Below are positions 39,823 through 47,718 of a stretch of DNA of 64,000 nt, piece after piece. The stretch lies in assembly GCA_016789845.1 (NCBI GenBank), contig JAEUQA010000041.1, positions 32,786 to 96,785 on the forward strand, in the 5' to 3' direction. The position numbers and the translations under genes were made by a program. The notes under the pieces are model-generated. The model ran no database searches, was not told the DNA's origin, and saw nothing but the letters and a program-made list of their open reading frames with translations. This DNA is from Chromatiales bacterium (GTDB lineage: Bacteria > Pseudomonadota > Gammaproteobacteria > Steroidobacterales > GCA-2729495). The first letter of the stretch is position 1. Every line of letters begins with the position of its first letter.

Positions 39823-41949
39823 ATGCCGAACTGGCGGGAACTGTTGACCATAGCGCCGGGGCCGGGCCGGCTGGACCCGGGCCGGATGAGCCTGGGCGCA
39901 CTGCTGGGCGGCATCAATGTCCTGCTGGTGGTCCTCGTGATCGGGGGCATCAGCTGGGTGGCCGTCGACCTGCTCGGTGACCTCGCCGACGACCAGGGCA
40001 TGGCGCGGGTGCAGGTGGCCGGTTCGTCGGTCCGGGAGGACATCAGGGAGATCGCCGATGCGACCCTGCTCGCGACTCGCGCCATGGCCGAGCGCCCGAC
40101 GCTCCAGCGGCTGTGGCGCGAGCAACGGGTCCGTTCGCTGCAGACCTACCTCAAGCGGATCTGCCAGGCAGACACCATCACCGGCTGCGCGCTGGCGGTG
40201 CCAGGCAGCCCCCCGATCCTGGCTGGCCGGGAACTCCCCTGGGACGACATCCTCGATGCCAGCGCCGAACAGGGCGAGCGGCTGCTCGTGGCGCCGACTG
40301 CCAGCGGCGACCCGCTGGTCGGTGCTGCCGCGACGGTGCCCGCGGGGTCCTCCGAATCGCCGGCGGCGAGGCTGATCCTCATTCGCGCGCTGGATGCGGA
40401 AACAGCCGCCAGGCTGTCCAAGCGGGCCGGCATGGCCGTGCGCCTGCTCAACTACAACACCTTTGCCGACGAGGAGGCCGACAACTTCACGCCGCTGCAC
40501 ACGGTAGCCCTTGGCAACGGCAGGCTGACGGCCGCGCGGCTCGACGAGCCGGGCGTCTACGCCTCGAGCTATCCGCTGTTCGCCTCCACCGGCGAGCCCG
40601 TGGGCCTCATCGAGACGCGCCTTCCCGTGGCGACGGTGGAATCGTCCGTCGATGCCCTGATCCGGCAGCTGGCCCTTGTCGCGGCTCTCCTCGGCCTGCT
40701 CGCGGGCGTCGCGGGCATCGCGCTTGGACGGTGGGTGGCACGACCCGTGCGGCAACTGACTCTTGCGGCAAGCCGGCTTGGCCAGGGCGACTTCTCCACC
40801 TCGATTCCAGCCGGCGGAGCCGCGGAAGTCGGCACCCTCGCCCGCACCATGGAAGACATGCGGCGCAGCCTGGTGGACCTCACAGGGACCCTCCGCAGCC
40901 GTGACGCCGAGGCCCAGGCGGTCCTGGATGGCATCGTGGAAGGCGTCTACGCCGTCGACCGGGACCGCCGGATCCGCTACCTGAATCCGCGGGCGGCCGA
41001 GCTGCTGGGCATTTCTGCGGTCGCTGCCGTCGGCAAGTTCTGCGGCGACGTGCTGCAGCCCCGCGGGGACGGCGGGGTCCGTCCCTGCGAAACCGACTGC
41101 CCGATCCTGAAGGCCCGCAGCACGGGATCCGCCCGCGCGACCGAGCGACTCGCGCCGGGCTCGGGCCCGTCCCGCACGACCGTGATCACGAGTTCGGGGA
41201 TGGTGGAGGACCTGCAGGTGCAGGTCATCCGCGACGAGACGGAGCTCGAGGGCGTCCGCCGTGCCCGCGATTCGATCCTGGCGAACATCTCCCACGAGTT
41301 CCGCACCCCGCTGGCAGCCCAGCTGGCATCCATCGAGCTGCTGCGTGACGGGCTGGACAACCTGGATCCCCAGGCACGCCGGGATCTCGTGCTGTCGCTG
41401 GAGCGGGGCACGGTGCGGCTGACGCGCCTGATAGACAACCTCCTCGAGAGCGTGCGCATCGAATCCGGGCAGCTCGGGCTCCGTCGCCAGTCGGTAGCCC
41501 TGGTCGACGTGGTCGACCAGGCCCGGGGCCTGATCGAGGCCCTGCTGATCCAGCGCCGCCAGACGCTCGTCGTGGACCTCGGGGAGTCGCTGCCCGCGAT
41601 CGACGGCGACAGCCCGCGGCTTACCCAGGTTTTCGTGAACCTGCTAGCCAACGCGAGCAAGTTTGCCCCGGAGGGCTCCACCATCCGCGTCGGGGCACGG
41701 GTGCTGGCCGGCCAGGTCGAGGCGTGGGTCGAGGATGAGGGCTCCGGCGCGCCGGACCTGGCCGACAGCTCGATCTTCGACCGCTTCTACCGGGGCAAGG
41801 ACGAGGAACCCGAACCGACGGGCCTCGGCCTCGGCCTCTGGATCGTGAAGTCCATCGTGGAGCGTCACGGCGGCCAGGTCAGCGCGGGTCGCACCAGTGA
41901 CGGCCGCACCCGCTTCAGCGTGGTCCTGCCGGCGGCCCGGCCGGAATGA
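39823..41949 (+). CDS. Membrane sensor histidine kinase cotranscribed with the sulfate transporter
   Basis: A 708-residue kinase. A first membrane segment at about 25-52, a periplasmic or extracytoplasmic sensor of about 230 residues, a second membrane segment near 287-305, a HAMP region (VARPVRQLTLAASRLGQGDFS), a PAS domain (about 358-450), then HisKA with His491 in NISHEFRTPL and an HATPase domain (NLLANASKFAPEG, DEGSGAP, GLGLGLWIVKSI). The PAS domain carries three cysteines in the series Cys407, Cys422, Cys426 (GKFCGDVL...PCETDCPI). The gene lies 4 nt after cysW and overlaps its response regulator. The signal is likely a sulfur compound or redox state; inference. Confidence 0.88.
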   Translation: MPNWRELLTIAPGPGRLDPGRMSLGALLGGINVLLVVLVIGGISWVAVDLLGDLADDQGMARVQVAGSSVREDIREIADATLLATRAMAERPTLQRLWREQRVRSLQTYLKRICQADTITGCALAVPGSPPILAGRELPWDDILDASAEQGERLLVAPTASGDPLVGAAATVPAGSSESPAARLILIRALDAETAARLSKRAGMAVRLLNYNTFADEEADNFTPLHTVALGNGRLTAARLDEPGVYASSYPLFASTGEPVGLIETRLPVATVESSVDALIRQLALVAALLGLLAGVAGIALGRWVARPVRQLTLAASRLGQGDFSTSIPAGGAAEVGTLARTMEDMRRSLVDLTGTLRSRDAEAQAVLDGIVEGVYAVDRDRRIRYLNPRAAELLGISAVAAVGKFCGDVLQPRGDGGVRPCETDCPILKARSTGSARATERLAPGSGPSRTTVITSSGMVEDLQVQVIRDETELEGVRRARDSILANISHEFRTPLAAQLASIELLRDGLDNLDPQARRDLVLSLERGTVRLTRLIDNLLESVRIESGQLGLRRQSVALVDVVDQARGLIEALLIQRRQTLVVDLGESLPAIDGDSPRLTQVFVNLLANASKFAPEGSTIRVGARVLAGQVEAWVEDEGSGAPDLADSSIFDRFYRGKDEEPEPTGLGLGLWIVKSIVERHGGQVSAGRTSDGRTRFSVVLPAARPE

Positions 41950-42620
41950 AGATCCTCGTCGCGGACGACGACCGGGACCTGCTCGAGCTCGTTGCCTTCA
42001 CCCTCGCGCAGTCCGGCTTCCTCACGCTGAAGGCCCCGGACGGCCACGCAGCCCTGCGGATCTTCGCGGCCGAATCGCCCGACCTGCTCATCCTCGACAT
42101 CAACATGCCAGGCCTGAGCGGCTTCCAGGTCTGCGAGGAGGTGCGCCGCAAGTCCCGCGTGCCTGTGATGATGCTGACGGTCCGTGGCGCGGAGGAAGAC
42201 CTCGTGCGCGCCCTGGAACTCGGCGCCGATGACTACCTGAACAAGCCATTCAGTCCGCGCACCCTGCTGGCCCGCGTGAAGGCCCTGTTGCGCCGCGCGG
42301 GCATGGAAGCCAGCTCGCCGGTCAGTGCCGGAAGGCTCCGGCTCGACGTGGAGGAGCACACGCTGCAGATCGGTACTGGTCCCGCCGTCCGCCTAACGAA
42401 GCTCGAGCTGCGCCTGCTACAGCTGCTGCTGGCGAATACGGGCCACGCCGTGAGCTCGGACCGGCTGCTGCTCCAGGTCTGGGGCCACCGCGGCGCGGGC
42501 GACCGCCAGCTGCTGAAGCAGTTAGTGCACCGGGTGCGGCAGAAGATCGAGCGGGATCCCGCCAATCCGGAGATCCTGCTGACGGTACCGGGCGCCGGCT
42601 ACCGCCTCGTCATCGACTGA
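41946..42620 (+). CDS. OmpR-family response regulator
   Basis: A 224-residue two-domain regulator. The receiver has the acidic pair VADDDRD, phosphoacceptor Asp51 (LLILDINMPG), the Thr in MLTVRG and Lys in DYLNKPFSPR; the winged-helix output domain follows (LTKLELRLLQLLL, VHRVRQKIERDP, LLTVPGAGYRLV). It overlaps the kinase gene by 4 nt. OmpR/PhoB-type winged helices bind tandem 11-bp repeats, which are found ahead of cysA, so autoregulation of the sulfate operon is likely. The gene ends directly at the palindrome at 42622. Confidence 0.93.
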   Translation: MKILVADDDRDLLELVAFTLAQSGFLTLKAPDGHAALRIFAAESPDLLILDINMPGLSGFQVCEEVRRKSRVPVMMLTVRGAEEDLVRALELGADDYLNKPFSPRTLLARVKALLRRAGMEASSPVSAGRLRLDVEEHTLQIGTGPAVRLTKLELRLLQLLLANTGHAVSSDRLLLQVWGHRGAGDRQLLKQLVHRVRQKIERDPANPEILLTVPGAGYRLVID

Positions 42621-42621
42621 G

Positions 42622-42710
42622 CCCCCCGGTAGGGGACGAAATGGGGACAGATTTATTTAGCCGGCCGCCGGCCAAATAAATCTGTCCCCATTTCGTCCCC
42701 TACCGGGGGG
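42622..42710. repeat. Family-2 palindrome, copy 2
   Basis: Inverted repeat with arms 42622-42658 and 42674-42710 (37 nt identical), plus six more pairs inside after one A-C mismatch (GCCGGC/GCCGGC), leaving one unpaired C at 42666. It contains the core AAATGGGGACAGATTTATTT, shared with 36.2 kb. It starts 2 nt after the TGA of the regulator gene; the TAG of the convergent sulfate-binding-protein gene is inside its right arm (GGTAGGGG on the minus strand). A two-way transcription terminator is likely, as the hairpin is long but without a T-tract. Confidence 0.9.
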
Positions 42711-43710
42711 CGTAGATCTGGTCGAAGATGCCTTTTTCCGCAAAGTGCACCCGGTGGACTTTGTCCCAGCCACCCAGGTCGGCGATGGTCACCATGGTGA
42801 CTTCAGGGAAGCGGGCCGCATACTTCGCAGCGACAGCAGGGTCCCGCGGCCGGAAGTAATGCCTGGCGATGATCTCCTGGGCCACCGGCGTGTACAGGTA
42901 TTTGAGATAGGCATCTGCCACGTCCCGCGTGCCCTTGCGCAGCGCCACCTTGTCCACCACGGTCACCGGCGGCTCGGCCAGGATGCTGATCGATGGCACG
43001 ACGATGTCCACCTTGCCCGCGCCCAGCGCCGCCTGGGCGAGAAATGCCTCGTTCTCCCAGCTCAGCAGGACGTCCCCCAGCCCGCGCTGGACGAAAGTCG
43101 TGGTCGCCGCCCGGGCGCCCGAATCCAGCACCGGGACATTCCTGAACACCTTGGCCAGGTACTCCTTTGCCGTGGCCTCCGTCGCACCCGGCTGGCGCAT
43201 GGCCCAGGCCCAGGCAGCCAGGTAATTCCACCGCGCGCCGCCCGACGTCTTCGGATTGGGCGTGATCACCTGGATGCCCGGCCGCGCCAGGTCACTCCAT
43301 TGCCGGATGCCCTTGGGGTTGCCCTTGCGCACGAGGAACACGATGGTCGAGGTGTAGGGCGAGCTGTTGTCGGCCAGCCGGCTCTGCCAGTTCGCGGGCA
43401 GGGACCTGCCCTGGGCGGCGATGGCATCGATGTCGTGGGCGAGCGCCAGCGTGACCACGTCGGCCGGCAGTCCATCGATGACCGACCGGGCCTGCTTGCC
43501 GGAGCCGCCGTGGGACTGGCGGACCATCACCGTGTCGCCCGTCTTCGCCTTCCAGTACGCGGCGAAGGCCGCGTTGTACTCCTGGTAGAGCTCGCGCGTC
43601 GGATCGTAGGACGCGTTCAACAGCGTCACCTTGGCGGCGTGGGCGGCAACTGGCGACCCGCCCAGCCAGACCGCGAGGATCAGCCCTGGCAGGGAGCGTA
43701 GCTGGAACAT
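42700..43710 (-). CDS. sbp: Periplasmic sulfate-binding protein
   Basis: A 336-residue exported binding protein; signal peptide ends near AHAAKV. The family signature [19 protein letters not shown] opens the mature protein, and [12 protein letters not shown] with [15 protein letters not shown] contribute the sulfate-contacting residues. It delivers sulfate (or thiosulfate) to the CysTWA transporter encoded by the convergent operon. It lies on the opposite strand to the transporter and has its own upstream small gene, with which it is probably cotranscribed (21 nt). Confidence 0.93.
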   Translation of the reverse strand: MFQLRSLPGLILAVWLGGSPVAAHAAKVTLLNASYDPTRELYQEYNAAFAAYWKAKTGDTVMVRQSHGGSGKQARSVIDGLPADVVTLALAHDIDAIAAQGRSLPANWQSRLADNSSPYTSTIVFLVRKGNPKGIRQWSDLARPGIQVITPNPKTSGGARWNYLAAWAWAMRQPGATEATAKEYLAKVFRNVPVLDSGARAATTTFVQRGLGDVLLSWENEAFLAQAALGAGKVDIVVPSISILAEPPVTVVDKVALRKGTRDVADAYLKYLYTPVAQEIIARHYFRPRDPAVAAKYAARFPEVTMVTIADLGGWDKVHRVHFAEKGIFDQIYAPR

Positions 43711-43731
43711 GGGTTCGCGCCGGGCCGGGCG

Positions 43732-43989
43732 CTACTCGGCGTTGCTGCGCGCGCGTGGCTTCAGCTTTTCGAAATCGGGCCGCAGTCCCGCGAGATCGAT
43801 GGCCGTCAGCGACGACGCCGCGAGATCGACCCGGCCGCCCTGGGCCACCCTGGCCTTCTGCCCGGACAGCGTCGGGGCCGTCTGCTTTGCCGCCGCGGCC
43901 GGGCCCGCCAGCAGGACTCCCGCGAGGCTGGCGGCGACGAACAGCGCCAGGGCCGATGACCTGGATAACCCGGGAAGAACGAATGACAT
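43732..43989 (-). CDS. Small exported protein upstream of the sulfate-binding protein
   Basis: An 85-residue protein with a signal peptide (MSFVLPGLSRSSALALFVAASLAG, cleavage after GPAAAA) and a short, basic mature part (about 50 residues) that ends LRPDFEKLKPRARSNAE. No cysteines or metal ligands. I do not recognise a family. It sits 21 nt ahead of sbp, so it is read from the same promoter, and could help the binding protein or an unknown transporter part. The longer frame starting at 44082 overlaps the fbp leader and is less likely. Confidence 0.6.
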   Translation of the reverse strand: MSFVLPGLSRSSALALFVAASLAGVLLAGPAAAAKQTAPTLSGQKARVAQGGRVDLAASSLTAIDLAGLRPDFEKLKPRARSNAE

Positions 43990-44084
43990 AAGCGGCGCCT
44001 CAGCTGTACCGGCGACCATTCTGCCATGGCAAGCTAGCGCGCGCGAAAAGCCACCCCATCCAGTCACAGCGAGCGGAGTCATCC

Positions 44085-45095
44085 ATGACCATCCCCGCCG
44101 GGCACGTCAGCAATGTCCGGGAAATCATCACGCTGCAGGGTCACATCCTGCAGCAGCAGGCCCATCACCCCGAAGCCACCGGCACCCTCTCCTGGATCCT
44201 GTCGGCCCTGTCCATCTCAGCCAAGATGATCGCCTCCCAGGTCCGGCGCGCGCGGCTCGAGGACGTCCTGGGCCAGGTTGGTGGCGAGAACGTGCAGGGC
44301 GAGCAGCAGCAGAAGCTGGACGTCATCGCCAACGAGATCCTGCTGCGCACCCTCGGCGGCCGTCAGGGCGTGGCGATCGTCGCGTCGGAGGAGAACGAGG
44401 AGCCGGTCATTCTCCGGAACGAGCGTGAGGGTGAACGCCGCTACTGCGTGCTCTTCGACCCTCTCGACGGCTCGTCAAACCTGGATGTCTGCGGCGCGGT
44501 GGGCACGATATTCAGCATCCTGCGGCAGGACCGTCGCGCCGCCCGCGCGGAGGACTCACTCCTCCAGCCGGGCCGCGAGCAGGTCGCGGCGGGCTACATC
44601 CTTTACGGGCCATCGACCGTCTTCGCGCTGACGATCGGCGCGGGCGTGGACCTCTTCGTCCTCGACCCGGCGATCGGCGCCTTCGTGCGCGTCCAGCAGG
44701 GCGTGCGGATTCCGGCGGCCGCGAAGAGCTACTCGGTGAACGAGGGCAACCGCCTCACCTTTCCCGACGGCTACCAGCGGTACCTGGCCTGGGCCCAGGA
44801 GCAGACCTACTCGAGTCGCTATGCGGGTGCGATGGTCGCTGACGTGCACCGCATCCTGCTCAAGGGCGGCGTGTTCCTGTACCCCCCGACCCGGAAGGCG
44901 CCGCAGGGCAAGCTGCGCCTGATGTACGAGGCGAATCCCATGGGCTGGCTCGTTGAGCAGGCGGGCGGCAAGGCGCTGGCGGCTCCCGGCGAGCGCATCC
45001 TGGACGTGCAACCGACGGGCATTCACCAGCGCACGCCCGTCATCCTCGGCAGTCCGGCGGAGGTGGACCGGGTAATCCACCACCTCGCCCCGTAG
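44085..45095 (+). CDS. fbp: Class I fructose-1,6-bisphosphatase
   Basis: A 336-residue class I FBPase that hydrolyses fructose-1,6-bisphosphate to fructose-6-phosphate in gluconeogenesis. Metal-binding residues are in ASEENEEP and LFDPLDGSSNLDV; substrate-binding stretches are RYAGAMVADVHRILLKGGVFLYPP and KLRLMYEANPMGWLVEQAGG. E. coli Fbp is 332 residues. A purine-rich GCGGAG lies 7 nt ahead of the ATG at 44085. It is divergent from the sbp pair, and is convergent with a rhomboid gene (14 nt). Confidence 0.97.
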   Translation: MTIPAGHVSNVREIITLQGHILQQQAHHPEATGTLSWILSALSISAKMIASQVRRARLEDVLGQVGGENVQGEQQQKLDVIANEILLRTLGGRQGVAIVASEENEEPVILRNEREGERRYCVLFDPLDGSSNLDVCGAVGTIFSILRQDRRAARAEDSLLQPGREQVAAGYILYGPSTVFALTIGAGVDLFVLDPAIGAFVRVQQGVRIPAAAKSYSVNEGNRLTFPDGYQRYLAWAQEQTYSSRYAGAMVADVHRILLKGGVFLYPPTRKAPQGKLRLMYEANPMGWLVEQAGGKALAAPGERILDVQPTGIHQRTPVILGSPAEVDRVIHHLAP

Positions 45096-45109
45096 CGACG
45101 GCTGCTGCC

Positions 45110-45853
45110 CTACCCCGCGCTCCAGCCCCGGTTGGGATGCCGGCGCACGAGCTCAGGATCACGGAACAGCAGGATCAGAGCCGCCCCGGCCACGAAGCCA
45201 CCGACGTGCGCCCAGAAGGCCACGCCGCCGCCCTGGGCGCCGATCGAGCCGACACCGCCAATCAACTGCGCCGCGAACCAGTAACCCAGCATCCAGAATG
45301 CCGGGACGGTGAAGGTCGTCACGTAGAAGCCGAGGATGATGAGCATCTTCACGCGCACCTTCGGATACAGGAGCACGTAGGCGCCCATGACGCCCCCGAT
45401 GGCACCGGACGCGCCGACCATGGGAATTCCGGACGCGGGATCCGACAGGACCTGGGCGGCCGCGGCCGCCAGGCCGCACAGCACGTAGAAGACCGCAAAC
45501 CGCGCGTGGCCCATGGAATCCTCGACGTTGTTGCCGAAGATCCAGAGGAACCAGAGGTTGCCAATGATGTGCAGCCAGCCGCCGTGCAGGAACATGTGGC
45601 TGACGGCGGTCAGCCAGTTGGGCGTGTCCGTGAGCGTGCAGAAGGCATTCGGCCCGACCTGGAAGGTGGTGCCGGCCGCCAGGGTCTGCAGCAGTTCGCC
45701 CGGGATCATGCCCAGCGTACACACCGACGTGCCCAGGCTCGGCTCCGTGCCCAGCCCCTGCACGAAGATCCACGCCGCGATGTTCAGCGCGATCAGCGCG
45801 TAAGTGGTGTACGGGGTGAGGAAGTGCGGGTTTTCGTCGCTGAGGGGAAACAT
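45110..45853 (-). CDS. Rhomboid-family intramembrane serine protease, second copy
   Basis: A 247-residue rhomboid with six to seven membrane segments. Conserved parts: HMFLHGGWLHIIGNLWFLWIFG loop, catalytic Ser149 in GASGAIGG and His216 in AHVGG. The ATG at 45853 starts the predicted topology; the reading frame open to 45919 gives a less hydrophobic tail. Compared with the copy at 4.8-5.6 kb, it has a longer, cysteine-containing loop near the N-terminus (CTLGMIPG, FCTLTD). It stands alone, convergent with fbp and divergent from the MerR-like gene. Confidence 0.9.
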   Translation of the reverse strand: MFPLSDENPHFLTPYTTYALIALNIAAWIFVQGLGTEPSLGTSVCTLGMIPGELLQTLAAGTTFQVGPNAFCTLTDTPNWLTAVSHMFLHGGWLHIIGNLWFLWIFGNNVEDSMGHARFAVFYVLCGLAAAAAQVLSDPASGIPMVGASGAIGGVMGAYVLLYPKVRVKMLIILGFYVTTFTVPAFWMLGYWFAAQLIGGVGSIGAQGGGVAFWAHVGGFVAGAALILLFRDPELVRRHPNRGWSAG

Positions 45854-45957
45854 CGGGTCGCGCGATGGTAGCAGTACCCTGGTCGCACCCTGGGGTCCGC
45901 TGACCGGCCCGGAAGTCATCAGGGACCCGCGACATGGCCATACATAGGCTCCCTTTC

Positions 45958-45991
45958 GGCACTTTTAGCGACATTTAAGGCACTTTTCGCG
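45958..45991. promoter_or_regulatory. Tandem 13-mer repeat upstream of the MerR-like gene
   Basis: GGCACTTTTAGCG at 45958-45970 and GGCACTTTTCGCG at 45979-45991 differ in one base and start exactly 21 nt apart, two helical turns, in the 230-nt spacer between the second rhomboid and the MerR-like gene. The A/T run within GC-rich surroundings and the helical phasing suggest a tandem protein-binding site. The bound regulator is unknown. Confidence 0.45.
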
Positions 45992-46048
45992 CCGATCCTG
46001 ACTTGGCCAAGCACCGCTTCCCCGGGCTCGGCGTAAACTTGCCACTAG

Positions 46049-46077
46049 TTGACACTGTCTATACGCAATAATAGTCT
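46049..46077 (+). promoter_or_regulatory. Putative promoter of the MerR-like gene (possibly leaderless)
   Basis: TTGACA at 46049-46054 is a perfect -35 box; 17 nt further is TAGTCT (46072-46077), which keeps the key T-A...T of a -10 box. The start site would fall at about 46084, the ATG itself, so the mRNA may be leaderless; no Shine-Dalgarno precedes the ATG. The palindrome GACACTGTC (46051-46059) overlaps the -35 box. Confidence 0.4.
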
Positions 46078-46083
46078 GCGGGC

Positions 46084-46920
46084 ATGCCAAGTGCCCGCAG
46101 CTATTCACTTTCCGAGCTCGTCGAGGCCACCGGGTTCGACCGGCGAACCATCGTCTACTACATCCAGTCGGGGCTCCTGCCCAAGGTCGGCCGCCGGGGC
46201 CCCCACACCCGCTACCCCGACGAGTGCCTCACCCGCCTGCTTTTCATCAGGGGTGTCAGGAGCCTGCAGGCGGAGGGCCAGCTGCTCACGGCAACGCTGG
46301 CCGAGATGCGCCGGGCCCTGGCCGCCCGGGACACCGCCGGGATCCGGGACCTGCTGGACCGGGGCCTGCCGGTCGAGGAGTTGACGTCCCTGTTCGCGGA
46401 GGAGGCGCCGGCCCAGCCCCAGCCCCCGGCACTTCCGCCGCCGGCGCCGCCGGCGCCACCGGTCGCCGGGCCAACGCCGGTCAGCGGACCTTCCGGCGAG
46501 CGGCGCAGCTACGGCCTGGCGGACGCGGGCATCCGGAAGCGCTTCGCCGCGGAAACGCCCGCCCCGGCGCCCGCACCCGAGCTTCACCACGGGGAAGCCC
46601 ACCCCGGTCTGCCCGCGCTGGACCCGGCAGCGTTCCAGCCACCGGGCAGCGCAGCCCCACCGGCAGCACAAGGTGCCGCCGAAAGCCCCTCCACCGATGT
46701 CGAACTCGGTGAACTGCTGCGCGAGCTCGAGGTGCGCCCCACCCTGAATGCCCGGCGCAACCCGCCAGGCTCTCCGGAGCAGTGGACGGAAATCCCGATC
46801 ACCAGCCGCGTCTACCTGTCGGTGCGCGGGCTCGCGGCCGAAGACGCGCCCCTCGCCGAGGCCGTTGCCCGACTGCTGAAGCGCGCGCTGCGCGCCCGGC
46901 CCGCGCCGGCCGTTTCCTGA
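46084..46920 (+). CDS. MerR-type regulator with proline-rich linker and extra C-terminal domain
   Basis: A 278-residue protein. The N-terminus is a MerR-like winged helix (YSLSELVEATGFDRRTIVYYIQSGLL, with PKVGRRGPHTRY wing), followed by a helix (LTRLLFIRGVRSLQAEGQLL). Residues about 110-235 are a low-complexity proline/alanine linker (PQPPALPPPAPPAPP) and the last about 45 (EQWTEIPITSRVYLSVRGLA...) form a short domain with a beta-hairpin and a helix. There are no metal-binding cysteines. It is 17 nt before an exported TPR gene, presumably cotranscribed; what it senses is unknown. Confidence 0.8.
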   Translation: MPSARSYSLSELVEATGFDRRTIVYYIQSGLLPKVGRRGPHTRYPDECLTRLLFIRGVRSLQAEGQLLTATLAEMRRALAARDTAGIRDLLDRGLPVEELTSLFAEEAPAQPQPPALPPPAPPAPPVAGPTPVSGPSGERRSYGLADAGIRKRFAAETPAPAPAPELHHGEAHPGLPALDPAAFQPPGSAAPPAAQGAAESPSTDVELGELLRELEVRPTLNARRNPPGSPEQWTEIPITSRVYLSVRGLAAEDAPLAEAVARLLKRALRARPAPAVS

Positions 46921-46937
46921 TCGCCCGCAGCGTCCGC

Positions 46938-47711
46938 ATGGCCATGGGAGGCTGGCGATTGCGCTCATCCTGCTCCAGCCTGGCCCTGATGCTGGCCGGC
47001 CTGGCAATCGCATGCGAGGCAGGGCCCGCCCATTCCGCCGAAATCCTGGTCCCGTACCGGGACCAGATCGAACAGGGCTACAACGCCAGGGATCTCCGGG
47101 CAATCGAAACCACCGTGGCGGCGCTGAGGAAGGCCGGCTCGGCGTCAGGGCAGGAGGACGTCGCGACCTATTACGCGGCGTTCGCAAGATTGCGGCAGTC
47201 CGCCGTGCCCGGCATTGCGAAGAACCGGGCGCGGGACTACCTGGAGCAGTGCATCGATGAACTGGAGGTGCTGGTCGGGCGCCGGCACGACTATGCCGAG
47301 GCCCGGGCCCTGCTCGCGTCATGCCTCGGGGCCAGCGCCAACCACTACATGCTGCGCGCGGCAACACGGGGCATGGCCTCCAGCCGGGAGATGTCGGCGG
47401 CGCTCAGGATGGCGCCCGACAACCCCTGGGTCGTATTCCAGCACGCCGTGAGTGATTTCCTCACGCCCGCGATGTTCGGGGGCAACAAGGCCCGCGCGCT
47501 CGGCAACCTCCAGCGCGCGGAGCAGCTGTTCGTTGCCTCCCGGCCGGCCGGCTCAGCCTCGCCCGTCTTCGGCGAGAGCGAGACCTGGCTCTACATCGGG
47601 CGTGTCCTGCTCGCCCTCGGGCAGGCCGACAAGGCCCGGCAGGCCCTGGAAAGGGCGCGTGAGCTGGCGCCGGCCAGCGCGGATGTCAGGGACGAGATCG
47701 CGAGGCTCTGA
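46938..47711 (+). CDS. Exported TPR-like helical protein
   Basis: A 257-residue protein with a signal peptide (MAMGGWRLRSS then a hydrophobic stretch, cleavage near AHSAEI). The rest is alpha-helical with TPR-like pairs (QADKARQALERARELAPASADV near the C-terminus; a helix-rich centre with SANHYMLRAATRGMASSREMSAAL). The ATG at 46938 is just after the MerR-like stop; ATG 46944 is possible. It is likely periplasmic and may be the regulator's partner or target. No family is recognised beyond the TPR unit at the end. Confidence 0.7.
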   Translation: MAMGGWRLRSSCSSLALMLAGLAIACEAGPAHSAEILVPYRDQIEQGYNARDLRAIETTVAALRKAGSASGQEDVATYYAAFARLRQSAVPGIAKNRARDYLEQCIDELEVLVGRRHDYAEARALLASCLGASANHYMLRAATRGMASSREMSAALRMAPDNPWVVFQHAVSDFLTPAMFGGNKARALGNLQRAEQLFVASRPAGSASPVFGESETWLYIGRVLLALGQADKARQALERARELAPASADVRDEIARL

Positions 47712-47718
47712 CCCGGAC

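Noticed and set aside
39805..41295. 496-residue minus-strand frame opposite the histidine kinase
   Set aside because: Shadow of the kinase gene; composition is typical of antisense GC-rich sequence and no domain is visible.
46105..47367. 420-residue minus-strand frame opposite the MerR-like and TPR genes
   Set aside because: Arginine- and proline-rich mirror of GC-rich coding sequence without any motif; the plus-strand genes have recognisable HTH and signal peptide.
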